Shown piece after piece: positions 7,833 to 14,634 of a stretch of 15,254 nt of DNA. Source of the stretch: an uncultured Frankiales bacterium (GTDB lineage: Bacteria; Actinomycetota; Actinomycetes; Mycobacteriales; SCTD01); assembly GCA_946479905.1 (NCBI GenBank), contig CAMLIA010000103.1, forward strand, positions 1 through 15,254, written 5' to 3'. Each line of letters starts with the position of its first letter. Position 1 is the stretch's first letter. Position numbers and translations under genes: made by a program. The notes beneath the pieces are model-generated. The model was not told the origin of the DNA. It saw nothing but the letters and a program-made list of their open reading frames with translations, and did no database searches.

Positions 7833-8753
7833 ATGCCGAAGCTTGTCGAGTCCGTTCCGTCCCTCGACAGCGTCCTCCCCAGCACGCGGTACTTCGAGGT
7901 CGACTCGGAGGAGGTGGGGACGCGGTTCGCGGTCTGGGTGACCGTGCCGGCGAGCTACCACTCCCAGTCCGACCGGTCCTTCCCGGTCGTCTACCAGCCG
8001 GACGGCAACAAGGCCGCGCCCACGACCACGAACCTGCTGCTCGCCGACGACCCGATCGCGCCCATCGAGCCGCTCATCCAGGTCCAGGTCGGCTACACCG
8101 GTGACGACGCCCGGCGCATGCTCGCTGTCCGTGCGCGGGACCTGCTCCCTCCGGGTGAGCCGCTGACCGAGGACTCCAACGAAGAGGCGATGGGCCAGCT
8201 CGTCACCGCGGGGCTGCTGACCGAGCCGGATGCCGCCCTGTACCTGCACAACCTCAGGCACCCCGCCGCCGACCGGTTCCTGGCCTTCCTGACCGACGAG
8301 CTGCACCCGCTGATCGCGGATGCCTTCCGGGTGGACGAGCAGCGCCTCGGACTGCACGGCTACTCCTACGGTGGGCTGTTCGCCGCGTGGGCTGCGCTGC
8401 AGCAGACGAGGCTCACCCGGATCGGTGCCGGCAGCCCGGGCATCCTGCCGGACGTCTCCACCGTCATCACCGGCTACCGCGCTGCACTCGAGGCAGGCAC
8501 GGACTTCAGCGGCCGCATGCTGCACGTGACCGTCTGCGAGACAGAGGTGACCGTGCCGGGTCACTACCAGCGCCTCGTGGGTGCCGGTGCGGTGCAGCTG
8601 ATGACCCTGCTGGGCCTGCAGCCCTTGCCGGGCCTCGTCACGAGCAGCCAGATCGTCCCCCACGAGTCGCACGCGACCGGCTCTGCGGCTGCGTACTGGA
8701 GCTACTTGCGGGCGTGCTGGCCCGCCGCGACCACGACGGGCGTGCTCGGCTGA
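7833..8753 (+). CDS. Putative esterase (Fes/IroE-like alpha/beta hydrolase)
   Basis: The product has 306 residues. The nucleophile elbow is HGYSYGG (Ser178) and the likely catalytic His lies in PHESHATG near the C-terminus. The N-terminal part (TRFAVWVTVPASY, then FPVVYQPDG) is typical of the putative-esterase family that includes siderophore esterases and related acyl-ester hydrolases. There is no signal peptide, so it is probably cytosolic. ATG 7833 is preferred over the in-frame GTG 7821 because of the strong 16S-complementary element just upstream. The 8-nt gap from the binding-protein gene implies co-transcription and a role in hydrolysing the imported ligand or a derivative. Siderophore hydrolysis is possible from family alone, but no siderophore genes or iron-type binding protein are nearby, so I do not favour it. 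Confidence 0.82.
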   Translation: MPKLVESVPSLDSVLPSTRYFEVDSEEVGTRFAVWVTVPASYHSQSDRSFPVVYQPDGNKAAPTTTNLLLADDPIAPIEPLIQVQVGYTGDDARRMLAVRARDLLPPGEPLTEDSNEEAMGQLVTAGLLTEPDAALYLHNLRHPAADRFLAFLTDELHPLIADAFRVDEQRLGLHGYSYGGLFAAWAALQQTRLTRIGAGSPGILPDVSTVITGYRAALEAGTDFSGRMLHVTVCETEVTVPGHYQRLVGAGAVQLMTLLGLQPLPGLVTSSQIVPHESHATGSAAAYWSYLRACWPAATTTGVLG

Positions 8754-8815
8754 GCGGTCGCGGCTCGCGCTTCCGGTGCCACACTTGAGTGGCCGTCGTG
8801 AGTCAGGGGGGCGAA

Positions 8816-10198
8816 GTGGCGGAGATCGACACCGACTACCTCGTGGTGGGGGCGGGGGCCTCTGGCCTCTCGTTCGCCGACACCCTGGTGGCGCTGAACG
8901 CTGATGCGCGGGTCGTGCTCGTCGACCGCGAGGAGCGTCCCGGCGGCCACTGGCTGCACGCCTATCCGTTCGTGCGCCTGCACCAGCCCTCGGCGTACTA
9001 CGGCGTCGCGTCGCGCAAGCTGGGGGAGGACCGGATCCTCGAAACGGGCCCGGACGCAGGGACGTACGAGCGGGCCACCGCAACGGAGATCTGCGCCCAC
9101 TTCGCCGGTGCCCTCGACGCGCTGCTGGCGACCGGTCGCGTGACGTTCCTCGGCGGCTCGGAGTACCGGGGGAGCGAGGGCGGCGCTCACCTCGTCACCG
9201 TCCCGGGCGGTGGTACGACGACGGTGCGTGCCACCCGGCTCGTCGATGCCACCTGTGTGGAGTCCGAGATCCCGTCGCGGCACCTCCCGACGTACGACGT
9301 GGACGAGGGCGTCGCGTTGATCCCTCCGAACGACCTGCCCGGTTCGGCGGGAGCCCCGGCGTACACGATCATCGGGGCCGGCAAGACCGCGCTGGACACG
9401 TGCGTCTGGCTGCTCGGCGAGGGCGTCGACCCGGACCGGATCCGGTGGGTCAAGCCGCGGGAGGCATGGCTGTTCGCGAGGCACGGGATGCAACCGCTGG
9501 AGCTCGTCGCGCAGTACATGCAGATGCAGGCCTCCTGGGTGCGGGCCGCTGCCGAGGCGGCCGACGGCCACGACTTCGCACGTCGGCTCGAGGCCGACGG
9601 GGTGCTCGTCCGCGTCGACGCCACGGTGGAGGGCGACATGTTCCGCGGCGCCACCATCGGTGACTGGGAGCTGGACGCGCTGCGATCGGTCGAGCGGGTG
9701 GTGCGGCTCGGCAAGGTGCTCCGGCTCGGTACTGAGCGGGTCGAGATGGAAGGGGGAGAGGTCCCGGCCCAGGCGGGGGAGGTGTTCGTCGACTGCACCG
9801 CCCGCGGTGTGCCGTTCACCGAGGGACGCCAGGTGTTCGAACCGGGTCGGATCAACCTCGAGTACGTGACCATCGGCATCACGCCCTACTCGGCGGCGAC
9901 GGTCGCTGCGGTCGAGGCGATGCGGGACGACGACGCCGAGAAGAACCGGCTGGCCCCGACGCTGCAGTGGTCCGGACGCACGGCGGACATCCTGCGCCTG
10001 GCGCTCGCCGGGATGGCTGGGATCACCGCGCGGCTCGGCGAGCCGGATCTGGCCGCCTGGAACGAGGGCTGCCGCCTCAACCCGGCCGCCGGAGCCATGA
10101 CGAAGGCCGCTGACCCGGCCATCTCGGCCGCGCTCACGATGATGATCACCCACATGGGACCGGCCCTGGAGAACCTCGCGCGCCGGACGTCGGCCTGA
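8816..10198 (+). CDS. FAD/NAD(P)-binding oxidoreductase (flavin-monooxygenase-like), uncharacterised
   Basis: The product has 460 residues. The N-terminal Rossmann motif VVGAGASG (10-17), with an acidic residue ending the second strand (VLVDRE), binds FAD. A second motif IIGAGKTALD (185-194) looks like an NAD(P)H site, the arrangement of flavin-containing monooxygenases and related reductases. RPGGHWLHAYPFVRLHQPSA resembles the region after the FAD fold in that group. I do not see the FMO fingerprint FxGxxxHxxx(F/W), so Baeyer-Villiger or N-oxygenation activity cannot be assigned. GTG 8816 is chosen because AGGGGGG (8805-8811) lies 4 nt upstream and the Rossmann strand begins right after; GTG 8789 and 8798 are alternatives that would add 9 or 6 residues. 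No signal peptide or membrane segment is visible. It follows the esterase by 62 nt on the same strand and may oxidise the same substrate. Confidence 0.8.
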   Translation: MAEIDTDYLVVGAGASGLSFADTLVALNADARVVLVDREERPGGHWLHAYPFVRLHQPSAYYGVASRKLGEDRILETGPDAGTYERATATEICAHFAGALDALLATGRVTFLGGSEYRGSEGGAHLVTVPGGGTTTVRATRLVDATCVESEIPSRHLPTYDVDEGVALIPPNDLPGSAGAPAYTIIGAGKTALDTCVWLLGEGVDPDRIRWVKPREAWLFARHGMQPLELVAQYMQMQASWVRAAAEAADGHDFARRLEADGVLVRVDATVEGDMFRGATIGDWELDALRSVERVVRLGKVLRLGTERVEMEGGEVPAQAGEVFVDCTARGVPFTEGRQVFEPGRINLEYVTIGITPYSAATVAAVEAMRDDDAEKNRLAPTLQWSGRTADILRLALAGMAGITARLGEPDLAAWNEGCRLNPAAGAMTKAADPAISAALTMMITHMGPALENLARRTSA

Positions 10199-10206
10199 GG
10201 AGGCCG
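10191..10206 (+). terminator. GC hairpin spanning the flavoprotein stop codon (weak terminator candidate)
   Basis: CGGCCT-GAGG-AGGCCG is a perfect 6-bp stem with a 4-nt loop that includes part of the TGA stop. No T tract follows, so intrinsic termination is uncertain; it could instead be an mRNA-stabilising hairpin. Confidence 0.3.
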
Positions 10207-10403
10207 TGCCGCAGGTGTGAGACCGCGCTCGGGTGGCTAGCGGATCGGCCCACCGGCCCGCGCTCGCTGTACGCCCTGCGCTCCCTCTACGGTCGGTACC
10301 GGGGCGGTCCATCCTGCGTCGAAGCGGATGGTGGTCGGTTTCGACGCCCGTCCGTCGCGGCCGGGCCGGCTAGCGGGTTGGCTCTGCCGACAGGAGGAAG
10401 CCG
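10207..10403 (+). promoter_or_regulatory. Promoter region of the second GGT-like gene, with inverted and direct repeats
   Basis: The longest gap inside the plus-strand series, about 200 bp. It contains an 8-bp perfect inverted repeat, GCGTCGAA (10316-10323) and TTCGACGC (10340-10347), with a 16-nt spacer. GGCTAGCGG occurs as a direct repeat at 10235-10243 and 10368-10376, and CGGTACCG is a palindrome at 10294-10301. AGGAGG (10392-10397) is a strong Shine-Dalgarno 6 nt before ATG 10404. No clear -35/-10 pair was found. The arrangement suggests an independently regulated promoter. Confidence 0.4.
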
Positions 10404-12014
10404 ATGGACACCACCACCCGCAAGCAGCTCACGGACGCCGCCCGGTTCGGGCGCAAGCAGGGCGTCTCCGGTCGGGACGGGATCGCTGTCACGAGCCACC
10501 CGATCGTGACCCGCGTCGCGACGGACACCCTCCGCGCCGGCGGCAACGCGGCCGACGCCGCGCTCGCCGCCAGCGTGGCGCAGACGGTCGTCGAGCCGCA
10601 CATGACGACGATCTGCGGGGTGCTGTCGCTGCTGTACTTCGACGCGAAGACGGGTCAGACGACGTACCTCAACGGGTCGATGACCCGCCCCGAGGGCCTC
10701 ACCTCCTTCGGCGCGGCCGACATCCCGACCGGCAAGAGCGTCTCGGTGCCCGGCTTCTGGGCTGCCTTCGAAGCGGCGCTGGAGCGACACGGGTCGATGA
10801 AGAAGGCCGATCTGGTCGCCCCGGCGATCGAGCTCGCGAGCGAGGGCTTCGAGGTCCACCCCTTCCTCTACGGCATGGCCTTCGAGCAGATGGGCACGCT
10901 GGGGCGCTTCCCGGAAGGGCGGGAGGTGTTCTTCCCTGACGGGCGGCTCATCGAGGTCGGTGAGGTGCTGCGCCAGCCGAAGCTCGCCGAGACCCTGGGC
11001 CGACTCGTGGACGACGGCAGCGACTGGTTCTACCGCGGCGCGTTCGCGCAGAAGATGGTGGACATCGTTCAGGCGGCCGGAGGAGTCCTCAGCCGCAAGG
11101 ACCTGGAGGACTACGAGGTCCGCTGGATGGAGCCGGCACGGAGCACCTACCGCGGCTACGACGTTGTCGGCTCCCCGCCGCCGGACCGTGGCGGCACGCA
11201 CGTCATCGAGATCCTCAACCTCCTCGAGCAGATCCCGCTCCTGGAGTGGGGGCCGCCGACGCAGAGCGCCGACAGCCTGTACTGGATGACCCGGTTCTGC
11301 GGAGAGGTGTACGTCGACGGGTTCAACCAGCGCGACCCGCGCGACTACCACGTGCCGCTGGACCTCATCACCAGCAAGGAGTTCGCCGCGCAGCGGTTCG
11401 AGCTGATGAAGATGAGCGACCCGAAGGCGGTCGGCACCCCGCCGTACCCGGGGTCGAACCACGTCACCGTGGTCGACAAGGACGGCAACGTCGCGAGCGT
11501 CCTGCACTCCGTGATGAGCCTGCCGTGGAGCAACGGGCTGTTCGTCGACGGCGTCGCGCTGTGGGCCGGCGCTGTGCACTTCCTGGGCAACCTGCCCAAG
11601 CCGGGCGGGCGCGGCTCGTGCTACGTGGCGCCGACGATCATCTTCAAGGACGGCACACCCGTGCTCACCGCGGGATCGCCCTCGGTGGGCCTGATCCAGA
11701 ACATCGTGCAGAACACCGTCAACATCCTCGACTTCGGCCTGGACATCGAGACGTCGGTGCACACGCCGCGGTTCGGCGGGCCGGCGCTGAGCTCGTACCT
11801 CGGCGGCGGGTTCGACAACCCGACGTACTACTGCGAGGCCGACGTCGACGAGTCCCTGCGCGAGCAGGTGCAGGAGCGCGGGATCAGCCTCGACGTCGTG
11901 AACCCCTGGAACGTCCACTCGGGCAGCTACGAAGGGGTGCACATCGTGGACGGCGTCGGGCACGCCTGCGCCGACCCGCGGCGAGCCGGAGCAGCCGAGG
12001 CGGTCGGACCGTGA
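10404..12014 (+). CDS. GGT-fold Ntn hydrolase, second divergent paralogue
   Basis: The product has 536 residues, full length for the gamma-glutamyltransferase family. It shows RAGGNAADAALAASVAQ (44-60), SVPGFWAAFEAALERHG, then HVTVVDKDGN after the autocleavage site, and NILDFGLDIETSVHTPRFGG near the C-terminus. At the autoprocessing site TTHYS is replaced by SNHVT, making Ser351 the probable nucleophile. By eye the Arg of DGREXAP (here NGSMTRP), the Asp of NNQMDDF (here DGVALWA), the SS pair of PLSSMSP (here near CYVAP) and the GG pair of GSPGGS (here GSPSVG, 424-429) are all changed. The fold is therefore clear but gamma-glutamyl transfer is unlikely; an amidase or acylase role fits better. 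No signal peptide is visible. AGGAGG 6 nt upstream fixes the start. Its GTGA junction with the DUF885 gene indicates coupled expression. Confidence 0.88.
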   Translation: MDTTTRKQLTDAARFGRKQGVSGRDGIAVTSHPIVTRVATDTLRAGGNAADAALAASVAQTVVEPHMTTICGVLSLLYFDAKTGQTTYLNGSMTRPEGLTSFGAADIPTGKSVSVPGFWAAFEAALERHGSMKKADLVAPAIELASEGFEVHPFLYGMAFEQMGTLGRFPEGREVFFPDGRLIEVGEVLRQPKLAETLGRLVDDGSDWFYRGAFAQKMVDIVQAAGGVLSRKDLEDYEVRWMEPARSTYRGYDVVGSPPPDRGGTHVIEILNLLEQIPLLEWGPPTQSADSLYWMTRFCGEVYVDGFNQRDPRDYHVPLDLITSKEFAAQRFELMKMSDPKAVGTPPYPGSNHVTVVDKDGNVASVLHSVMSLPWSNGLFVDGVALWAGAVHFLGNLPKPGGRGSCYVAPTIIFKDGTPVLTAGSPSVGLIQNIVQNTVNILDFGLDIETSVHTPRFGGPALSSYLGGGFDNPTYYCEADVDESLREQVQERGISLDVVNPWNVHSGSYEGVHIVDGVGHACADPRRAGAAEAVGP

Positions 12015-13639
12015 GCAACGACGTGCAAGGACTGGCCGAGGAGTACTTCGAGATCCGGGTGGAGACCGACCCGCTGATGGGCAGCCTCTTCGGGATCCCC
12101 GGCACGGCCGACAAGCTGCCCGCCCTGGACGTCGCGTCGCAGCTCGCGACCGCCGCCCGACTCCGCGCGCTCGAGGTCCGCCTGGCCGAGATCGCACCGG
12201 GCGAGCAGGACGTCGTGACCCGCGACGTCCTCGCCTACGAGCTGGCCGCGCGTGCGGCGGCCCTGGAGAGCGGGATCAGCGAGCTGTCGATCAGCGGCCT
12301 GACCAGCCCGCAAGGGCAGCTGTTCATGGTGCTGCCGAAGACGCTGCCCAGCACGTCCGAGAACGACTACCGGGCTCGTCTGGAGCAGGTGGACGGCTAC
12401 CTGCAGCAGGCTGCCGAGCGCTTCCGAGACGCCGCGAAGTCCGGCCGCACCGCCAGCCGGCACGCGGTCGAGCAGGCGATCGGCCAGCTCGACGCGTACC
12501 TCTCCCAGCCGGTCGACCCCTTCACCACACCTTTCCCCGGCTCGGATGCCGTGGGTCGGACCGTCGCGGACCGCGTTCGGCCCGCCTTCGCGCGCTTCCG
12601 CGACGTGCTGGCCGGCGAGCTGCTGGCGGGGACCCGCTCCGACGAGCACTGCGGCCTGCTGCACGTGCCCGGCGGTGCCGAGCTCTACGCCCGTGCGGCT
12701 CAGGAGCACACCACCACGGCACGCACCCCCGAGGAGCTGCACGAGCTCGGCCAGCAGCTCTGCGCTCAGCTGCGGGAGGAGTTCGAGGGGCTGGGCGAGC
12801 GCGTTTTCGGCACCCACAGCTTCGACGAGGTGACGGACCGACTGCGACACGACCGGGGACTGCGCTACGAGTCCCGGCAGCAGATCGAGGCCGACGCCCG
12901 CGGCGCCCTGGACCGTGCCGAGCAGGTGCTGCCGCAGTGGTTCAGCACCTGGCACCAGGCGCCCTGCCAGGTGGAGCCCATCGCCGACATCGAGGCGCCG
13001 GACGCCGTGCTCGGCTACTACCAGCCGCCCGCCGCGTCCGAGGGACGACCGGGGCGGCACTGGATCAACACCTGGCAGCCGGAGACCAGGACGCGATACG
13101 AGTACGAGGCGCTCGCCTTCCACGAGAGCGTCCCCGGGCATCACCTCCAGCTCGCGCTGTCCCAGGAGATGGACCTGCCACGGTTCCGCAAGTACGGCTA
13201 CGTCACTGCCTTCAGCGAGGGCTGGGCGCTCTACACCGAGCGGCTCGCCGACGAGATGGGTCTCTACTCCAGCGATCTCGCCCGGTTCGGGATGCTGTCC
13301 TTCGACGCCTGGCGGGCCTGCCGGCTGGTCGTCGACACCGGCATGCACGCGCTGGGCTGGTCCCGGCAGCGGGCGATCGAGTTCATGACCGCCCACAGCG
13401 CCCTGACCGCCGAGAACATCGTCAACGAGGTCGACCGCTACATCGCCTGGCCCGGTCAGGCCCTGGCCTACATGAGCGGGCGCCTCGAGATCGACCGGCT
13501 CCGGGGCGAGGCCGAGCAGGCGCTCGGTCCCGCGTTCGACGTCAAGATCTTCCACGACGTCGTCCTGGGCAACGGCGGCGTGCCGCTGGCCGTTCTCGAC
13601 GCCCAGGTCCGTCGTTGGGTCGAGGCCACGGCGACCTAG
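12011..13639 (+). CDS. DUF885 family putative zinc carboxy/dipeptidase
   Basis: The product has 542 residues, usual for DUF885. The metal motif HESVPGHH (371-378) gives the HExxxGH ligands, with Glu403 of SEGWALY a likely third ligand. Other conserved stretches are GYYQPP, WINTW, and WPGQALAYMSGRLEI near the C-terminus. Some DUF885 members are described as metal-dependent peptidases, but most are uncharacterised. The family is often lipoprotein or secreted, yet this one begins directly with the helical domain and has no signal peptide, so it is likely cytosolic. GTG 12011 overlaps the GGT-like stop by 4 nt (GTGA), so the two are translationally coupled and probably act in sequence on one compound. 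Family assignment is strong; the substrate is unknown. Confidence 0.92.
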   Translation: MSNDVQGLAEEYFEIRVETDPLMGSLFGIPGTADKLPALDVASQLATAARLRALEVRLAEIAPGEQDVVTRDVLAYELAARAAALESGISELSISGLTSPQGQLFMVLPKTLPSTSENDYRARLEQVDGYLQQAAERFRDAAKSGRTASRHAVEQAIGQLDAYLSQPVDPFTTPFPGSDAVGRTVADRVRPAFARFRDVLAGELLAGTRSDEHCGLLHVPGGAELYARAAQEHTTTARTPEELHELGQQLCAQLREEFEGLGERVFGTHSFDEVTDRLRHDRGLRYESRQQIEADARGALDRAEQVLPQWFSTWHQAPCQVEPIADIEAPDAVLGYYQPPAASEGRPGRHWINTWQPETRTRYEYEALAFHESVPGHHLQLALSQEMDLPRFRKYGYVTAFSEGWALYTERLADEMGLYSSDLARFGMLSFDAWRACRLVVDTGMHALGWSRQRAIEFMTAHSALTAENIVNEVDRYIAWPGQALAYMSGRLEIDRLRGEAEQALGPAFDVKIFHDVVLGNGGVPLAVLDAQVRRWVEATAT

Positions 13640-13652
13640 TAGAAACATCTGC

Positions 13653-14099
13653 ATGTCTGTCTTCGACGAAGCCACGTACGAGCCGAGCCCGTGGGAGCCG
13701 ATCGCGCAGGAGGTCGCCCGATACGAGGAGACCAACGGCTCGGAACCCAGCCAGGTCGTCGGCGAGCAGTGGATCGTCCTCTGGACCCTCGGAGCCACGT
13801 CGGGCAAGGTCCGCAAGACCCCGCTGGTCAGGGTGGCGGACGGTGAGGGGCGGTACGCCGTCATCGGGTCCATGGGCGGTGCTCCCACGCATCCGCAGTG
13901 GGTCCACAACCTGCGCGCCAACCCGGTCGCCCGCGTGCAGGACGGCGAGGTCCTGCGCGACTTCCGGGCCGAGGAGGCCCAGGGCGAGGAGAAGACGGCG
14001 TGGTGGGCTCGTGCCACCGCGGTGTGGCCGGACTACGACAGCTACCAGGCGGCCACCGAGAGGGAGATCCCGCTCTTCGTCCTCACGCCCGAGGAGTAG
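13653..14099 (+). CDS. Deazaflavin (F420)-dependent nitroreductase family protein
   Basis: The product has 148 residues and fits the Ddn/DUF385 family of split-barrel F420H2-dependent reductases: WIVLWTLGATSGKVRKTPL, then YAVIGSMGGAPTHPQW and the hallmark VHNLRANPVARVQDG. The GxxSGKxRxTPL region and the GSxGGAPxHPxWxxNL segment line the cofactor pocket in known members. These enzymes reduce quinones, enones or nitro compounds using F420H2, a cofactor mostly found in actinobacteria and archaea. It starts 13 nt after the DUF885 stop. No Shine-Dalgarno is visible before ATG 13653, so either reinitiation from the upstream gene or a leaderless transcript is possible. It could be the last gene of the hydrolase series or independent; substrate not predictable. 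Confidence 0.9.
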   Translation: MSVFDEATYEPSPWEPIAQEVARYEETNGSEPSQVVGEQWIVLWTLGATSGKVRKTPLVRVADGEGRYAVIGSMGGAPTHPQWVHNLRANPVARVQDGEVLRDFRAEEAQGEEKTAWWARATAVWPDYDSYQAATEREIPLFVLTPEE

Positions 14100-14171
14100 C
14101 GGTCACTACCGGGCCATTGCGGGCCAGCACGGCGGCGAGGGCGACGCCCACGAGGGACAGCAGCAGTCCTG

Positions 14172-14186
14172 GCAAGAGTTTCTTGC
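14172..14186. repeat. Short perfect inverted repeat upstream of the YCII/sigma promoter
   Basis: GCAAGA-GTT-TCTTGC is a perfect 6-bp dyad with a 3-nt centre, lying 8 nt before a candidate -35 element. It is AT-richer than its surroundings and lacks a T tract, so I read it as an operator-like site rather than a terminator. Confidence 0.35.
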
Positions 14187-14193
14187 AGCGGGC

Positions 14194-14219
14194 TGTCGTA
14201 TCGGCCCGATGCCGTTCGT
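14194..14219 (+). promoter_or_regulatory. Candidate ECF42-type promoter for the YCII-sigma pair
   Basis: TGTCGT (14194-14199), a 17-nt spacer, then CGT (14217-14219) lies about 50 nt before the YCII start. From memory, ECF42 promoters have a TGTCGA-like -35 and a short CG(A/T)-type -10. The match is partial: the last -35 base differs and the base after CGT is G. If right, the sigma factor drives its own partner gene. Confidence 0.35.
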
Positions 14220-14271
14220 GGTGGGGTTGAAGGGTGGTCACCCGGACCGCCCGGAGCTGAGGAGAAGTTCG

Positions 14272-14634
14272 ATGACGCAGTACCTGTTGAGCGTTCACGG
14301 CCCCGTCGACATGGGTGAGTTCGGCAACTACGGGTCGAAGGAGGAGATGGAGGCGGCGTTCGCCGCGACCGGTGCCTTCAACGACAAGCTGCAGGCCGAC
14401 GGCTACTGGGTCTTCGGGGGTGGCCTGCAGCCGGCGTCGACCGCGACCGTGGTCGACGGTCAGGGTGAGGCGCCCCTGATGACGGACGGCCCCTACCTGG
14501 AGACCAAGGAGATCATCGGCGGGTTCTGGGTCATCGAGGCTCCAGACCTCGACGTGGCGCTGGCGCTGGCTGCCGAGGGGTCGAAGGCGTGCGGCGGCAA
14601 GGTCGAGGTGCGTCCCTTCCAGGGCGAGTCCTGA
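14272..14634 (+). CDS. YCII/DGPF domain protein, partner of an ECF42 sigma factor
   Basis: The product has 120 residues. It is a YCII-related (DGPF) protein: MTQYLLSVHGP at the N-terminus, PLMTDGPYLETKEIIGGFW (69-87; DGPY at 72-75 is the DGPF signature with Tyr for Phe) and then IEAPDLDVALALA. DGPF proteins are small ferredoxin-like-fold proteins of unclear biochemical role, very commonly encoded beside ECF42 sigma factors and thought to be their targets. Start ATG 14272 is set by GAGGAGA (14259-14265), 6 nt upstream. The gene end overlaps or abuts the downstream sigma gene, depending on its start. A 172-bp gap upstream holds a candidate ECF42 promoter. Family call is firm. Confidence 0.92.
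   Translation: MTQYLLSVHGPVDMGEFGNYGSKEEMEAAFAATGAFNDKLQADGYWVFGGGLQPASTATVVDGQGEAPLMTDGPYLETKEIIGGFWVIEAPDLDVALALAAEGSKACGGKVEVRPFQGES

Noticed and set aside
8702..10312. A 536-codon minus-strand open frame opposite the flavoprotein
   Set aside because: The plus strand has two Rossmann motifs and conserved hydrophobic patterning; the antisense product is Arg/His-rich without recognisable domains.
10287..12197. A 636-codon minus-strand open frame opposite the second GGT-like gene
   Set aside because: Shadow frame; the plus strand carries unmistakable GGT-family motifs and a good ribosome binding site.
11927..14017. A 696-codon open frame on the minus strand antisense to the DUF885 and deazaflavin reductase genes
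   Set aside because: It mirrors well-supported plus-strand genes. Its translation is low-complexity Arg/Gly/Val/Asp-rich with no family motif, as expected for third-position GC bias in high-GC DNA.
14172..14186. Reading the GCAAGA/TCTTGC dyad as the terminator of the deazaflavin reductase gene
   Set aside because: The stem is short and AT-containing, 70 nt past the stop, and is followed by GC-rich sequence with no T tract.
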